Assembly: GCA_947646735.1 (NCBI GenBank)
Contig: CANTFK010000983.1
Location: 558,001-622,000, forward strand
Length of the DNA: 64,000 bases
Reading direction: 5' to 3'
DNA from: Peronospora farinosa
Taxonomy: Eukaryota; Oomycota; Peronosporomycetes; Peronosporales; Peronosporaceae
Numbering within the stretch: position 1 is the stretch's first letter; each line of letters begins with the position of its first letter. The position numbers and the translations under genes are program-made. This document shows positions 22,194 to 32,484 of the stretch, one piece after another. Below the pieces are notes generated by a model that was given only the letters and a program-made list of their open reading frames with translations, was not told where the DNA came from and did no database searches.

Positions 22194-22760
22194 TCAAGTG
22201 GTATATCTTATCATAGGCTCCCCATCATATTTTCTCTTGAATGAAAAAAGACCATCCACGTCTTCTATCGTCGTGTGGGCTTCTACTTGGATCTGGTGCG
22301 TCCGCCAATCGATTTGTGGGTTGTACTTGGTGAACCATGGCTGACCAAATATTAAGTCGTGCGTATCCGGTAGGTCCCATTCCGTGAACTGCATCCGTGG
22401 AAACTCCACAACTTATATAGGAATGGTGTCTTCCACTCTCTTATTGGAATAAATCGATGTCCACGCTCCATCAAAAAGACTCGCTTGTACATTCTGCTCG
22501 CTTAGCACTTTCGATGCCAGACCGGCTTTGATTTGATTTGTTGATGCATTAGAGTCGATCAAAATCTTGACGGAGTTGCCTCCAATGACACCATCACGCA
22601 CTAGAAGTCGACTCTGCGCTGGCATGTCCAATTGAACGCTGCTTGATACAAAGTTTATAGGTTCTGCCTCAGTCTTCCGTCTGACCTCCACGGCATTAAT
22701 CGTGACACGATCGTAAACAATGGATTCTTGGTCGTCCCCTTCGTCCTCACGGCTGTCCAC
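22194..22760 (-). pseudogene. TE-C aspartic protease remnant
   Basis: Active-site region VKILIDSNASTNQIKAGLAS (DSN in place of DSG) and the C-terminal motif DLIFGQPWFTKYNPQIDWRT in the next piece. The loss of Gly at the active site fits a dead copy. Confidence 0.7.
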
Positions 22761-22906
22761 ATTGTTGAAATGCTGACGATCTACTGCTACCGATAGCTAC
22801 GGCTTGAACGATTGTTTCCTCAATCATTTCTTGGTTGGCGATGATTACACTGTGCTGAGAGGTAATTCGAACAACGGCACTTTAAGCACAAATATCGGCG
22901 GTGACA

Positions 22907-24238
22907 TTACTCCCTAGACGGGATCTTCACGTTGCAATTGCTCATGGGCTCAGGACCATTGTTCGATCGATATCGACGACTGTTTTCGTACGACCTGTAC
23001 CTTATTTTATCGTGCGATATTCCTTGGAAATGTCGCTGAGGATGAGAGCGATCAAAGTTCAATGCAAAAGTAATTGCTTCGGAAAGTGTTGTACAGCGAC
23101 AATACTGAACCTCTTCCCGCGTACGACCTGTAAGTCCACGTAGGAAGTACAAGATTTGGTCCAACTCGCTCAATGACTTAATTGAGGCGTAAACAGCGCC
23201 TTCACTTTACTTCTATCGTTCTGATATCGGTACCACAGCAAATTGAACAACAACCGACTTACGAGCTAAAAGATATAATGCAGAGACGTAAGAAGATCAG
23301 TCGTACAAGTGATGGAGACGGCGTGTCTATTTTTTCTCGGGTCTACTTGCTTTTCAATCTCTTCAAAATTGGAGAATTATGCAATCGCTCTCTCCATATT
23401 GTTCATATCTTCGCACAGACGTTCTTGCAAATCAGCAGGAATGAATTCTCTTTCGACTATGCTTAAGAAGTCGTCCACGTTTGTGACATACTGTTCTTGC
23501 ATCATATAACACTGAGCGCCTCCTTGCTTTAGTGTCCCATCTAAGACAGCGAGTATTCTTTATGAAATTTTCTGACTCTTCTAGTCACTATTCTTGCACA
23601 GAAGTACTACTCCACCTGATCCTTGTAGATTCGGAATGATTCATCAATCTATCCCCATACGTTGGAAGCTTCACACCCTCTAAATTGATTTCCGATAGCT
23701 GTTTTGACCTTTGGAATTGCTCGAGTAACAGAGCTTGTTATTCCATAGTCGCAACCATAGTGTGCAACAGCTGTGCATGTTAATCGGAGGTCATCGAGGT
23801 GGACATTATTGAACTAATGCAATGAATAACCTATATTAACGATTAGTTATCTGTAAGTGGTTAATTGTAGGTCTTTTTAGGCTCTTGTGTGCTTCTCTTG
23901 ACAACCTTCGGTCCGGATTTTAGATACTTTGTTGACTTGGCGGTCGGTTGTTGGCGGGCGATTACGATTTTATACCCCGGCGGCCCAGAATTAGGATAAC
24001 GGACGGTGCTTTTGTGCTTAGCGATCTCGCGTAAGATGCGCAGGCTTACAGTGCTCTCGAAGCTGAGCAAGTCACTGGCGTGCTCGAGTATGTGTTTGCG
24101 CGAGTCGGCGCGCTGAACCGTGTCCAGGTGTTTCTCGAAGCGGCAAAGAATGCGGCTGATGCGGCGAATCGATTCTAGCAGATTCTCACGGCACTTGTCA
24201 GCTGCGTCTGGCTTCTTCACTGACAGCTGGTCCAGCAA
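22907..24238 (-). pseudogene. TE-C gag region
   Basis: 23173-22907 resembles the end of the gag domain (LDQILYFLRGLTGRTREEVQ, TTLSEAITFALNFDRSH). 24238-23861 (125 aa) is a basic, Lys/Arg-rich frame (SIRRISRILCRFEKHLDTVQ) at the 5' side that I do not recognise; it may be the gag N-terminus or an extra ORF. Between them only broken frames are seen. Confidence 0.5.
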
Positions 24239-24649
24239 GTCGTTGATGTCGAGTTTCGTGGGTTACTCGCGCGGGTGACGGGTCATGAACCGAAGTTTTG
24301 ACCTCCCGTTAACCAAACTGACTTTTTACCGGAACGAGACGATTTACAGCCAACAAAGACTTCAATCTCGATAAAGGTGGCAATAGTAATGGTCCGGTAG
24401 TATTTACAGCCAATGAAAAGGAGTTCCTGCCCTCAAAAAGATTGGGGGTTTACGTATGGGCTCTCCTAATTATTGCTCTTGAGCGACGACGGCGTAGCTC
24501 AAAGGATGGCGAGCATGGTAGGGACGACGGTGCTGAAGGGACGGCGGTGCTGAAGACGGTGGTGCTAAAGACGGCGGTGACGGAGGGACGGCGGTGACGG
24601 AGGGGACGGCGGGGACGGGAAAGGGTGAGGACCAACAAGTGCTACCAGA
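24239..24649 (-). other. TE-C leader and primer binding site
   Basis: Untranslated leader with a low-complexity ggcggtgac-type stretch (24505-24615). TGGTAGCACTTG (minus strand, about 24647-24636) lies 2 nt from the 5' LTR and is the primer binding site. Confidence 0.65.
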
Positions 24650-24893
24650 TGTGAAGACTTTTGATTCACTAGGTATATTTGAAGCTGAAAATTATGTAGG
24701 TCCTTAGTTTGCTGCTCTGTGCTACCTCTAAGTCTACTCATCGTATTTCTTCTAGAAGCTTCGTAGTGACGTCATCTAATGACGCCAGGCTGTGACGTCA
24801 TCTAATAACGCCAGGCTGTGGCGTCATGGCCTATTCACTATGTGAAATCCTAACACACGCTCTGTCGCAGCGCACGAATCTTGCGACCTGACA
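24650..24893 (-). repeat. TE-C 5' LTR with two 26-bp CRE-like units
   Basis: Two tandem 26-bp units with TGACGTCA (near 24768-24820) plus a partial one. It is 52 bp shorter than the other LTR, exactly two units. Confidence 0.9.
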
Positions 24894-25011
24894 CTGATGC
24901 CGACAGGGAAGGGGCCGGAGAGGTGCAATATCCAGTCATTGTCTTCCCACCAACTGGTCGATCTCGATGACCGAAGATTCGGTAGATGGTCCCGTACTCG
25001 TGCAAGGATCA
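24894..25011 (-). mobile_element. LINE segment C
   Basis: A 118-bp island of LINE between TE-C and TE-D. On the minus strand it continues the frame of segment B (with one stop) and leads into segment D, showing both LTR elements inserted into one LINE copy. Confidence 0.75.
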
Positions 25012-25352
25012 TGTAATGGGCTACATTACACATATAGCATTAACACAAATAAACAATTACATATGTAGGCAGGTGCTGGGCCCGAATAGCGGGCACAGCG
25101 TGGTAATTTATTATTGGTTTATTATTGGGCCTAAAGTCCCCAATATGGACCAATGATAAATCAACCTGAAATTGTGTGGTTCCCGAAAGGCGGGAACACT
25201 GTCGTATTCATTACGACTAAAATCTTCGTAATTAGTACGAATTAAAACCAAAATAAAAATCGAGTTAAATTTACTTAATACCTAATACTCGGGCTTGAGT
25301 CTTCCTCAAGCGCACGTGTAAGCTAGTGACGGTACGTTCTAGCCCCGTTACA
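25012..25352 (+). repeat. TE-D 5' LTR
   Basis: 341 bp, TGTAATGGGC to GCCCCGTTACA. About six differences by eye from the 3' copy. Confidence 0.95.
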
Positions 25353-25354
25353 CC

Positions 25355-25367
25355 TGGTAGCACTTTG
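25355..25367 (+). other. TE-D primer binding site
   Basis: TGGTAGCACTTTG, 2 nt after the 5' LTR. Confidence 0.8.
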
Positions 25368-25378
25368 TAGTCCTTCCT

Positions 25379-26427
25379 ATGCCCGAGTTTGGGATGAGCG
25401 AATCGTCGTACTTTGACGCTCCAGATTTATTTCTGGAGCACGCGACCTTCCCCCATCTTACTGGTGTTGAGTGGGATGCCCTTAATCGCCTCGCGGCGAT
25501 ATCGGGAGAGGCATTCGTCGCGTCGCTGATGAGATCAGCGACCCCTGACGCGCAACGTCTCGCCATACATGAGTTTATGGCACGCGAGCTCGCCGAATCC
25601 AACCGGCGAGGCTTAACTCCCTCGCGCCCTTCACGTAATGAGGCCGTGAAGATGGAAACCTCCTCCTACTCTGGAGAAGGTAAGGACCGGTTATCGCTGA
25701 ACCGGTGGTTCCGAGAAGTTGATATCGCCATCGCCTCGAGACTTCTTGAGGCTCCACAGGCGAAGGTCAACTTTCTTCTTTCCCGCCTCACCGGGAAGGC
25801 CAAGGAGTGGGCCCTTGGTAAACTCGTTGTGGACGAGCACGCATTTCCCACCTTGGATACCATCCAGGACGATCTCCGTCTTGCCTTCGAGCCACCACAA
25901 GAGGAGAAACTGGTGCATCAAGATTCCTGTCGATGCGACAGGGTAAAATGGCGATGCGCGACTACGTACAGATGGCTAGGCATCTGGCGTCGTGTATAAT
26001 CACGCACCCCATGGACATGTACACACAGGTGAACGTCTTTGTGGATGGTATGCGTGAGGGGCAGACCCGCTTATCGCTGGAGCGCGCCGAGCCTGCCACA
26101 TTGGAGGAGGCATTCGCCATCGCACTCCGTGAAGACTTTAGGGTCACAAAGGCCTATGCCAAACCCTCGGTCGTCAGCGTTCCCCAGCCTTCGGGCCCAG
26201 AACCTATGGAGATCGACGTTATTGAGTCGTCGGGTGACCGGCGACGTGTCTTTCATCATAAAGGTGACGCTCGCACCGGGCGTCCAATGGTTTGCTTTCG
26301 TTGTCGCAAGCCAGGACATCGCGCGGAAGAGTGCCGTGCGCCAGCCCCATTATCGGTGCAAGTAGTGGACGCCCATCATGAGGGTGCTGTACCGGCCGCA
26401 CGTCCAAAAAACGGTCGGGACCAGTAG
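25379..26427 (+). pseudogene. TE-D gag
   Basis: 25379-25999 holds the N-terminal part and the gag-domain core ([37 protein letters not shown]). After a frame change near 25900-25930, 25933-26427 continues ([20 protein letters not shown]) to the zinc knuckle CFRCRKPGHRAEEC (CX2CX4HX4C). It ends KNGRDQ-stop, the stop lying in the frameshift hairpin. Apart from that one indel the gene would be complete. Confidence 0.9.
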
Positions 26428-26447
26428 GTGCAGGGCGCCCTACTGGT
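26406..26447 (+). promoter_or_regulatory. TE-D gag-pro -1 frameshift site
   Basis: Heptamer A AAA AAC at 26406-26412 in the gag frame (codons AAA AAC), a 7-nt spacer (26413-26419), then a perfect 9-bp stem ACCAGTAGG/CCTACTGGT (26420-26428, 26439-26447) with a 10-nt loop. The gag stop TAG (26425-26427) is in the 5' arm. The -1 frame is open from the heptamer through the protease. This is a textbook retroviral-type signal. Confidence 0.85.
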
Positions 26448-26471
26448 TGGAACGGAGGTCCGGGTCCCCCG

Positions 26472-28595
26472 GTGGCAGCCCAACCTTCCAGTCCTCCTGC
26501 GCTACGCGCACGGTTAAATGCCACCACTACGAGTGGTGGTTCACGTCTGATTATTGTCAGTTTACATGTCGCCGGCGTCCGGCGACCTCTGCGAGCACTC
26601 CTGGACTCAGGAGCAACAAACAATTTCTTTCGTGAATCTTGTTTGTCGATGCTGCCTCCCAGCATTCAGGTCCGTGAGGGACCTGGCCAAGTCGTCGTCA
26701 AGTTGGCTGACGGGAAACCACACCGCGTATCGCGGCGCGAAGTGTCGTTGCCGTATACGTTTGATGGCTTTCGCAGTAATGATGATTTCTTGGTGATCGC
26801 GATGAATTATGCATTCGATTGCATACTGGGCATGCCATGGTTGGCACGTTATAAGCCCCAGATCGACTGGTTAGCCAGATCAGTGAGACGTCGACGCAAG
26901 TTCGATGTCAGTGAAGTGTTTACCCATCTCTTGGTATCTCCAAGTGACTGGCCAAACGTCACAGTCGTGGATCGCGATTCCACGACGTTGGCGGTGCACA
27001 GAGCGAGCGATGGCCCTCTCTGCACTGCTTGTGCTGTTCTTCGGGACACAAGTGACAGTGACTCCTCGCTACAGAGCGAAGAGGACGACGAGGACGACGC
27101 GGTCGAACAGGGGTTCCCGCGCGTCATTAATGCGGTTGAACAGGGGTTCCCGCACGTGAATGCAGTGGTTGAACCGGGGTTCCCATCTGCACCTATTGTG
27201 GTCGAGCAGGGGATCCCACAAGGGCATTGTGGCGACGAGCAAGAGCTCGCCAGCGAGTGTGACGTGGACGGACAGGAGTCCTCACGCGAGAGCATGATGG
27301 TCGAACCGGGGTTCCCATCATCACCCTCGAACCGAGGTTCCCACATGGGCATATTGTGGTCGAGCAGGGGCTCCCCACACGAGTACAACGTGGACGGACA
27401 GGAGTCCCCACGCAAGAGCATGATGGTCGAACCGGGGTTCCCATCATCACCCACTGTGGTCGAACCGAGGTTCCCACATGGGCATACTGTGGTTGAGCAG
27501 GGGCTCCCACGCGGGTTTACGGCGGCCGAGCAGGAGCTCCCGCATCAAGTGTCGACGGTCGAGTTTGGGGTACTCCCGTCCAGTGTTTCCGGCATCTTGG
27601 ATGACGACATCCAGTGCCTAGAGGGGGGTGATGGTTTATCACCTGACTGCGGTTCGCCAGCTTCGAGTAGTGACTCGAAGCACGATGGGGACAACAGCAC
27701 CGAGAATTTAGCGTTAGAATGTGTCCACGCTATCGTGTACGTGGAAGGGAGTCCACAAAGGCGCCAATATATCGAGGTCGAGAGTCCTCCTCGTAATGCG
27801 TCTTCCATTACAAGTCTTCCAGGGCTTTCCTGGAAGCATTTCCTACGTGACCTTAAGGGAGGCACTGTGGAACAAGTGTGTCTAATCACCAACGAGGTGG
27901 TTACCGTGGCAAACGAGGAGCATATGGCGCGTCCTCAAAGCGCTGAGCCGAAGTCTGCGCGTGAAGAAAGGTTTGCATCACAGTCATGGGAGGCCCTGCG
28001 AGAGTCTGGTAACCCCGTCTACGACATTGCTCGTGAGTATGCAGACGTGTTCCCGGACAAGATCCCGGCTGAACTTCCTGCGGACCGCGGTGTTCGGCAC
28101 GAGATTGATCTCGTGCCAGGGTCGAAGTATTGTGTGACACGGCAGTGGCCGTTGCCTCGAGATCAAGTCGAAGCTATTGACGCATTCTTTGAAGGCCGCC
28201 GCAAAGCGGGTCATGTGCGGGAGAGTATCTCACCACATTCGAGTCCAACCTTCTGCGTGAAGAAGGCTACGGGAGGCTGGCGGATAGTGCATGCGTTCAA
28301 TAAGTTGAATGATGCCACTATTCCTGCGCAAACGCCAATTCCCAGGAAGGACATGGTGCTGAATTCCATGTCAGGTAGTGTCATCTTCAGTGCCATCGAC
28401 TTGACCGATGGCTTTTACCAGATTTTAATGCGCCCGAGCGATATCCCACTCACCGCGGTGAGCACCCCGAGTGGCATGTTATGGGAGTGGCTGGTAATGC
28501 CACAAGGGTTGAAGAGCGCTCCGGCCACTTTCAATCGCATGGTGTCTCAAGTGTTGAGACCTCTTCGGAACTTTGCCCCAAGTTATTTTTTTTGA
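26472..28595 (+). CDS. TE-D protease, repeat linker and RT (N-terminal part)
   Basis: 707 aa, -1 relative to gag. The protease has [14 protein letters not shown] (DSG) and [19 protein letters not shown] linker at about 27090-27560 carries many VVEPGFP/[11 protein letters not shown] repeats and acidic runs. RT motifs are [54 protein letters not shown] and [19 protein letters not shown]. The frame stops at a run of eight T (28586-28593) inside the catalytic Y-x-D-D codons. Confidence 0.9.
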   Translation: MAAQPSSPPALRARLNATTTSGGSRLIIVSLHVAGVRRPLRALLDSGATNNFFRESCLSMLPPSIQVREGPGQVVVKLADGKPHRVSRREVSLPYTFDGFRSNDDFLVIAMNYAFDCILGMPWLARYKPQIDWLARSVRRRRKFDVSEVFTHLLVSPSDWPNVTVVDRDSTTLAVHRASDGPLCTACAVLRDTSDSDSSLQSEEDDEDDAVEQGFPRVINAVEQGFPHVNAVVEPGFPSAPIVVEQGIPQGHCGDEQELASECDVDGQESSRESMMVEPGFPSSPSNRGSHMGILWSSRGSPHEYNVDGQESPRKSMMVEPGFPSSPTVVEPRFPHGHTVVEQGLPRGFTAAEQELPHQVSTVEFGVLPSSVSGILDDDIQCLEGGDGLSPDCGSPASSSDSKHDGDNSTENLALECVHAIVYVEGSPQRRQYIEVESPPRNASSITSLPGLSWKHFLRDLKGGTVEQVCLITNEVVTVANEEHMARPQSAEPKSAREERFASQSWEALRESGNPVYDIAREYADVFPDKIPAELPADRGVRHEIDLVPGSKYCVTRQWPLPRDQVEAIDAFFEGRRKAGHVRESISPHSSPTFCVKKATGGWRIVHAFNKLNDATIPAQTPIPRKDMVLNSMSGSVIFSAIDLTDGFYQILMRPSDIPLTAVSTPSGMLWEWLVMPQGLKSAPATFNRMVSQVLRPLRNFAPSYFF

Positions 28596-30522
28596 CGATA
28601 TCTTCGTCCATAGTCGCGCCGAGGGCAACCTCAACGATGTCCAAGTTCACCTTCAACACCTGAAGCAAGTGTTTCAAGTTATGCGGGACAACAAGTTGTA
28701 CGCGAATCTCAAGAAGTGTGTCTTTTGTGCACCGGAGATTCCGGTGTTAGGTTGCTATGTGAGTAAATCGGGAGTTCGAGCTGATCCAGAGAAGGTGTCG
28801 TCCATCTGTTCTTGGCCCACGCCCAAGAACCCTACGGAGTTGCGCCAGTGGCTCGGCTTGGCTAATTATTTGCACAAGTATACAAAGGATTATGCTGGTT
28901 CTATCCAGCCTTTGTCGTCACTCTTGAAGAAAGACGCCACGTGGTTGTGGCGTCCCGAGCACCAAGCAGCCTTCGAAGCAGTAAAGAAGAGCCTAGCGTC
29001 AGCGCCAGTCCTGGTCCTACCAGACGATTCCAAGCCGTTCCACGTGGTTTGCGACGCCAGTGATTTTGCAATCGGTTGTGCCCTCATGCAATTTGATGAT
29101 GAGGGCCGTGAACGAGTCGTGAGTTATCAGTCGCGACAGATGAAGCCAGCTGAGAAGAACTATCCGGTTCACGACAAGGAGTTATTAGCGATGCGCTATG
29201 CACTCATCAAGTTTCGCGTGCATCTCCTTGGTGAAAGTACGTTTGCTTTGTACACCGATCATGCATCGCTGCGCACAGCGATGAAGAGCCCACACCTGTC
29301 CCAACGGATGGCACGATGGCTCTCATTCTTCTCTGAGTACAACTTCGTCGTGCATTACAAGCCAGGCAAGACCAATATTCTCGCTGACGCCTTGTCACGA
29401 CGTCCCGACTACGATCCTCGGACTGCTCTGAGTCGCCAGGCTACTGATGACGAGGACGATGATGACCGATGTGCAATGTGTGTATCGCTGAACTTAACTC
29501 GGGTTACACCCGAGCCGTGTTTATTTGATGAGATCGTCGCAGCGTACAAGGGTGACTCAGATTATGCAGACATTATCGAGTATCTGCGTGCTCCCAGCGA
29601 TGCTGCACTGGGAGCATTATCCCGTACCAAGCGCGACCATATTCATCGATACAGTTTAGATGGCGATTTGCTTCTGTATAGCATCGACCAATTCGATTCT
29701 CCTCGCACGGTGATTGCCAATGACATGGATTTGCGTGCAAGAATCATTCACGAGTATCACGATGCTTCTGCTGGCGGCCATTTAGGCCGCGAAAAGACTT
29801 TCGCGGCTGTGTCTCGAGACTTCTTCTGGCCCCACATGTATAAGTGGGTACGCAACTGGATCCGAACGTGCGAAATATGCCAGCGTGTGAAGCCATCTCC
29901 ATCGTCACAGGCTCCCTTGCGATCGTTGCCAATTGCAGCAGAGGCCTGGAGATCAGTTTTGATGGACTTTATCTTCGGGCTTGCGCCCGATAGCCAAGCT
30001 CGAACGGGCATCTTGGTCTTTGTTGACAGATTCAGCAAGATGACACATCTCGTGCCTGTTCACGCTAAGGTCACCGCGGCAGAGACCGCGGCGCACTTCA
30101 TCGACGCGGTGTTCCGTCATCATGGCCTTCCAGAAAACATTGTTTCGGACCGTGATCCGCGATTTACGTCCGCATTTTGGACATCACTTTTCGAGCTCCT
30201 CGGGACAAAACTGCTGATGTCGACGGCATCCCATCCGGAAACGGATGGGCAGACCGAGCGCGTGAACCGAGTCCTCGAAGATGTTCTTCGGAGTTATGCT
30301 ACGTCATTTACAAGTTGGAGTGCATTTTTACCACTCGCTGAGTTCGCACTCAACAACGCCGTACACGCGTCAACAGGGTTGACGCCATTTTTTGTAAATT
30401 CGGCTCGTCACCCTCGTGTTCCTACTGTCCTGGCCGTGGGGCGACCCACAACACCTAGTGGCTCCACTCTGGGGGGGATAAAGGTGATAAACAAGGATCG
30501 AGTGCAGCTCACGGTATTTTGA
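28573..30522 (+). CDS. TE-D RT end, RNase H and integrase
   Basis: 649 aa. It begins at the RT catalytic box ([12 protein letters not shown]) and continues with the thumb ([20 protein letters not shown]), RNase H ([45 protein letters not shown]), the integrase zinc module ([31 protein letters not shown]) and the D,D,E core ([35 protein letters not shown]). It ends early at a G run (30471-30477), where one G seems to be missing. Confidence 0.92.
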   Translation: MPQVIFFDDIFVHSRAEGNLNDVQVHLQHLKQVFQVMRDNKLYANLKKCVFCAPEIPVLGCYVSKSGVRADPEKVSSICSWPTPKNPTELRQWLGLANYLHKYTKDYAGSIQPLSSLLKKDATWLWRPEHQAAFEAVKKSLASAPVLVLPDDSKPFHVVCDASDFAIGCALMQFDDEGRERVVSYQSRQMKPAEKNYPVHDKELLAMRYALIKFRVHLLGESTFALYTDHASLRTAMKSPHLSQRMARWLSFFSEYNFVVHYKPGKTNILADALSRRPDYDPRTALSRQATDDEDDDDRCAMCVSLNLTRVTPEPCLFDEIVAAYKGDSDYADIIEYLRAPSDAALGALSRTKRDHIHRYSLDGDLLLYSIDQFDSPRTVIANDMDLRARIIHEYHDASAGGHLGREKTFAAVSRDFFWPHMYKWVRNWIRTCEICQRVKPSPSSQAPLRSLPIAAEAWRSVLMDFIFGLAPDSQARTGILVFVDRFSKMTHLVPVHAKVTAAETAAHFIDAVFRHHGLPENIVSDRDPRFTSAFWTSLFELLGTKLLMSTASHPETDGQTERVNRVLEDVLRSYATSFTSWSAFLPLAEFALNNAVHASTGLTPFFVNSARHPRVPTVLAVGRPTTPSGSTLGGIKVINKDRVQLTVF

Positions 30523-31868
30523 GCGCGAATGCAGTAACACGATCCAAGGCAAAGACGGCCATTTTGACGCCATCAGACGTGGCGTCCCCATTAGCTCGAT
30601 GGACTGCGCAGACATTGATTGACCCGTCTTCGGGTAAACGTTCCCCTACTGCCAACTACGCGCCGATTGAGTCGGCGCGACCAATTGATGACATGGCCGT
30701 GTCGGAATTTATACTCCAACGTCAAGCCATCACCAGGTTTGTACTCGACGCACTACAAACTGCTGTAGACCAACAGAAGGAGAACGCTGACAAACATGGA
30801 AGAAAGAACATGAGCAAGTTTGAAAAAGGTGACCGTGTATTATTATCGACGGAAGGTTTAAGGGATTCTGCGGTCACTAATCTGAGCGCGAGTAAACTCG
30901 CGCCACGCTTCATCGGTCCATTCAAGGTTCTGAAGGCAATTGGCGACGCTTATACACTCGACGTCCCCTCTTCACTGCGACTCCACCCGACATTCTATGT
31001 CGGGCGGCTGAAGGAATATCGTCCGGCTACGCTTCACGGTTTGGCTCCGACGCCGGCTTCAGGGGTTCGTAAGTCGAACGGCCTTCCCGTCGCGCTCGAC
31101 GCGCCGATGACATGGGGCGGGGTCTCGATCCCTTCTGAACCTGACCAAGCATCTGGCGCTCCAGAATCCTTATCCGCTCGAGCAGTTCACGGTTCGACTG
31201 CCGGGTCTCACTCGAAGTCTTCTCCGCCTGGGCAGCACGTTCACTGGCAGCCTCAGCCTCCAGCCGAGCATCGGCAGCTATATTCACGGCCTGATCAACA
31301 TCGTCCTGAGCAACCAGGACGCCAGCTCTACCACCGCGAGGACCCTCCTCCGCTTGTTGATGCGGAGGGAAAGGTGCGATGGATTGTAGACCGCATTGTG
31401 GGTCACGAGGACCCTCCACAACCAGCACTGCAGTCGGCTCATGAGAAGCGTGCGGTTCCATCCGTGCGTAGGTACCGAGTACGTTGGCTTGGATTCCCTC
31501 CCGAGCAGGATACATGGGAACCACGTTCCTCGCTCCTTCGTGACGTTCCAGATGTGGTTCTGTCGTATGAAGCCACGAAGTCGGACTATTCCAAGGCGGG
31601 CGAGCACGCGAACGCTCTCGTGACAAACGAGAGCGGTAAGGAGATTCACGTTGTCGGAAACGGGAACGATGACCAGAACGAGAACGATGTCGCGAACGAG
31701 AACGACGCCGTGAACGAGAACGTCGCGGTGAATACATATCACGATTGCGAGGCGAGAATCGCGAAGCAGGACGGACAAGCGAACGTGTCGCTGCCCTGCG
31801 CTGATGATCCCGCGGAGATTGACTCCGCTGTCGCGAGTGGTGCTGCCAGCGAGGCGCACCACGAATAA
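30519..31868 (+). CDS. TE-D integrase tail and chromodomain
   Basis: 449 aa. IGPFKVLKAIGDAYTLDVP and HPTFYVGRLKEYRP form the GPF/Y tail. A Pro/His/Gln-rich spacer leads to the chromodomain (VRWIVDRIVGHEDP, RRYRVRWLGFPPEQDTWEP). The C-terminus has NEND-type repeats that are the antisense image of the Arg-Ser repeats of the aORF. The last 842 bp overlap the aORF. Confidence 0.88.
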   Translation: MSANAVTRSKAKTAILTPSDVASPLARWTAQTLIDPSSGKRSPTANYAPIESARPIDDMAVSEFILQRQAITRFVLDALQTAVDQQKENADKHGRKNMSKFEKGDRVLLSTEGLRDSAVTNLSASKLAPRFIGPFKVLKAIGDAYTLDVPSSLRLHPTFYVGRLKEYRPATLHGLAPTPASGVRKSNGLPVALDAPMTWGGVSIPSEPDQASGAPESLSARAVHGSTAGSHSKSSPPGQHVHWQPQPPAEHRQLYSRPDQHRPEQPGRQLYHREDPPPLVDAEGKVRWIVDRIVGHEDPPQPALQSAHEKRAVPSVRRYRVRWLGFPPEQDTWEPRSSLLRDVPDVVLSYEATKSDYSKAGEHANALVTNESGKEIHVVGNGNDDQNENDVANENDAVNENVAVNTYHDCEARIAKQDGQANVSLPCADDPAEIDSAVASGAASEAHHE

Positions 31869-32406
31869 CTGCGCTTCTCCGTTCGCTCAGACTTCGCTCA
31901 TACTTTGCAATCCAACTTCGTTCGCGATCGCTGAGTGGACACTCATCGATGTGTCGTCGCCATTCGTCATGAGTTGGGCGTGGAGTCGAGTCACAAGATT
32001 GGCATCCTTCATTGACATGGACGAAGCAGAGACGGTCCTCATTCCAAGCTTCCTCACACACTCTTTCGCGTAGCGCGCCGATGGAGTGATCGGCGCGAAG
32101 TTCCTCTCGATTGGCGAGCCATAACTGGAAGCTGCTACCATCCTCGAGCATCCGATTCCAACGTTGGATGAAGGCGCACCAAGAACGTTGTAGAGCTTCA
32201 TGCTCGATTCCATCAAGACCTTTCCCGCGCAGTTTTCGAAATCGGCGGAAGTATTCCCGCATCATGTCCAGTGAGTCCGGAGCGTGAGCTCCGGACAAGT
32301 CGTACAGCGACCAAGGTATGAGCTGCCGCGCCATGATGCTGGTTGATGCATTCCCGCTGATGTATCTTGGGCGTCCTGCTGGATTGGGTTCTGGGTCTTC
32401 GGACAT
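31027..32406 (-). CDS. TE-D antisense ORF (aORF), intact, 459 aa
   Basis: An uninterrupted opposite-strand frame between the chromodomain and the 3' LTR. Residues about 25-160 form a Trp- and Cys-containing domain with SWCAFI (75-80), CQSC (135-138) and WRRHI (149-153), shared in order with the TE-B aORF. Residues about 176-268 are an Arg-Ser-rich region (RSRSRRRSRSRHRSRSGHRS), like SR splicing proteins. Near the C-terminus is a coiled coil (ARLEAEAASERAAQAEKTSS, NRELLERIRILERQMLGQ). Family unknown. Nuclear location and RNA or protein binding are plausible but inferred. The ATG lies 79 bp from the LTR. It remains intact while gag and pol of the same copy have lesions. It could be partly an antisense by-product of the chromodomain frame, but the first 538 bp do not overlap pol. 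Confidence 0.65.
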   Translation of the reverse strand: MSEDPEPNPAGRPRYISGNASTSIMARQLIPWSLYDLSGAHAPDSLDMMREYFRRFRKLRGKGLDGIEHEALQRSWCAFIQRWNRMLEDGSSFQLWLANREELRADHSIGALRERVCEEAWNEDRLCFVHVNEGCQSCDSTPRPTHDEWRRHIDECPLSDRERSWIAKYERSLSERRSAVIRGAPRWQHHSRQRSQSPRDHQRRAATRSLVRPASRFSPRNRDMYSPRRSRSRRRSRSRHRSRSGHRSRFRQRESPYRSRLSRERSRARPPWNSPTSWLHTTEPHLERHEGARNVVPMYPAREGIQANVLGTYARMEPHASHEPTAVLVVEGPRDPQCGLQSIAPFPPHQQAEEGPRGGRAGVLVAQDDVDQAVNIAADARLEAEAASERAAQAEKTSSETRQSNRELLERIRILERQMLGQVQKGSRPRPMSSARRARREGRSTYEPLKPASEPNREA

Positions 32407-32484
32407 TGCTTATTCGTTTGTGGGCGAAGGGTTTTCGACAGTTGAGACTCACGGTTGGTGAGTGCTGTCATGAGAAGGGGGTGA

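Larger units (their letters stand above)
19633..24893 (-). mobile_element. TE-C: old, internally deleted Ty3/gypsy element
   Basis: 5,261 bp, minus strand. LTRs 296 bp (19633-19928) and 244 bp (24650-24893), TGTGAAG...CCTGACA. Flanks CTGAG and CTGAT form a 5-bp duplication with one change. Gag, protease, RT and integrase are highly broken. A deletion removed the end of RNase H and the integrase zinc module (around 21000). The chromodomain frame runs to the LTR edge, so there is no room for an antisense ORF. It is inserted in the LINE. Confidence 0.9.

Noticed and set aside
22901..23509. Plus-strand frames in TE-C
   Set aside because: Antisense shadows in a decayed gag region, without the position or coiled coil of the aORFs.
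28580..28600. T-run in the TE-D RT as a programmed frameshift
   Set aside because: It lies in the catalytic box and sister elements have no shift there; a slippage or assembly indel is simpler.
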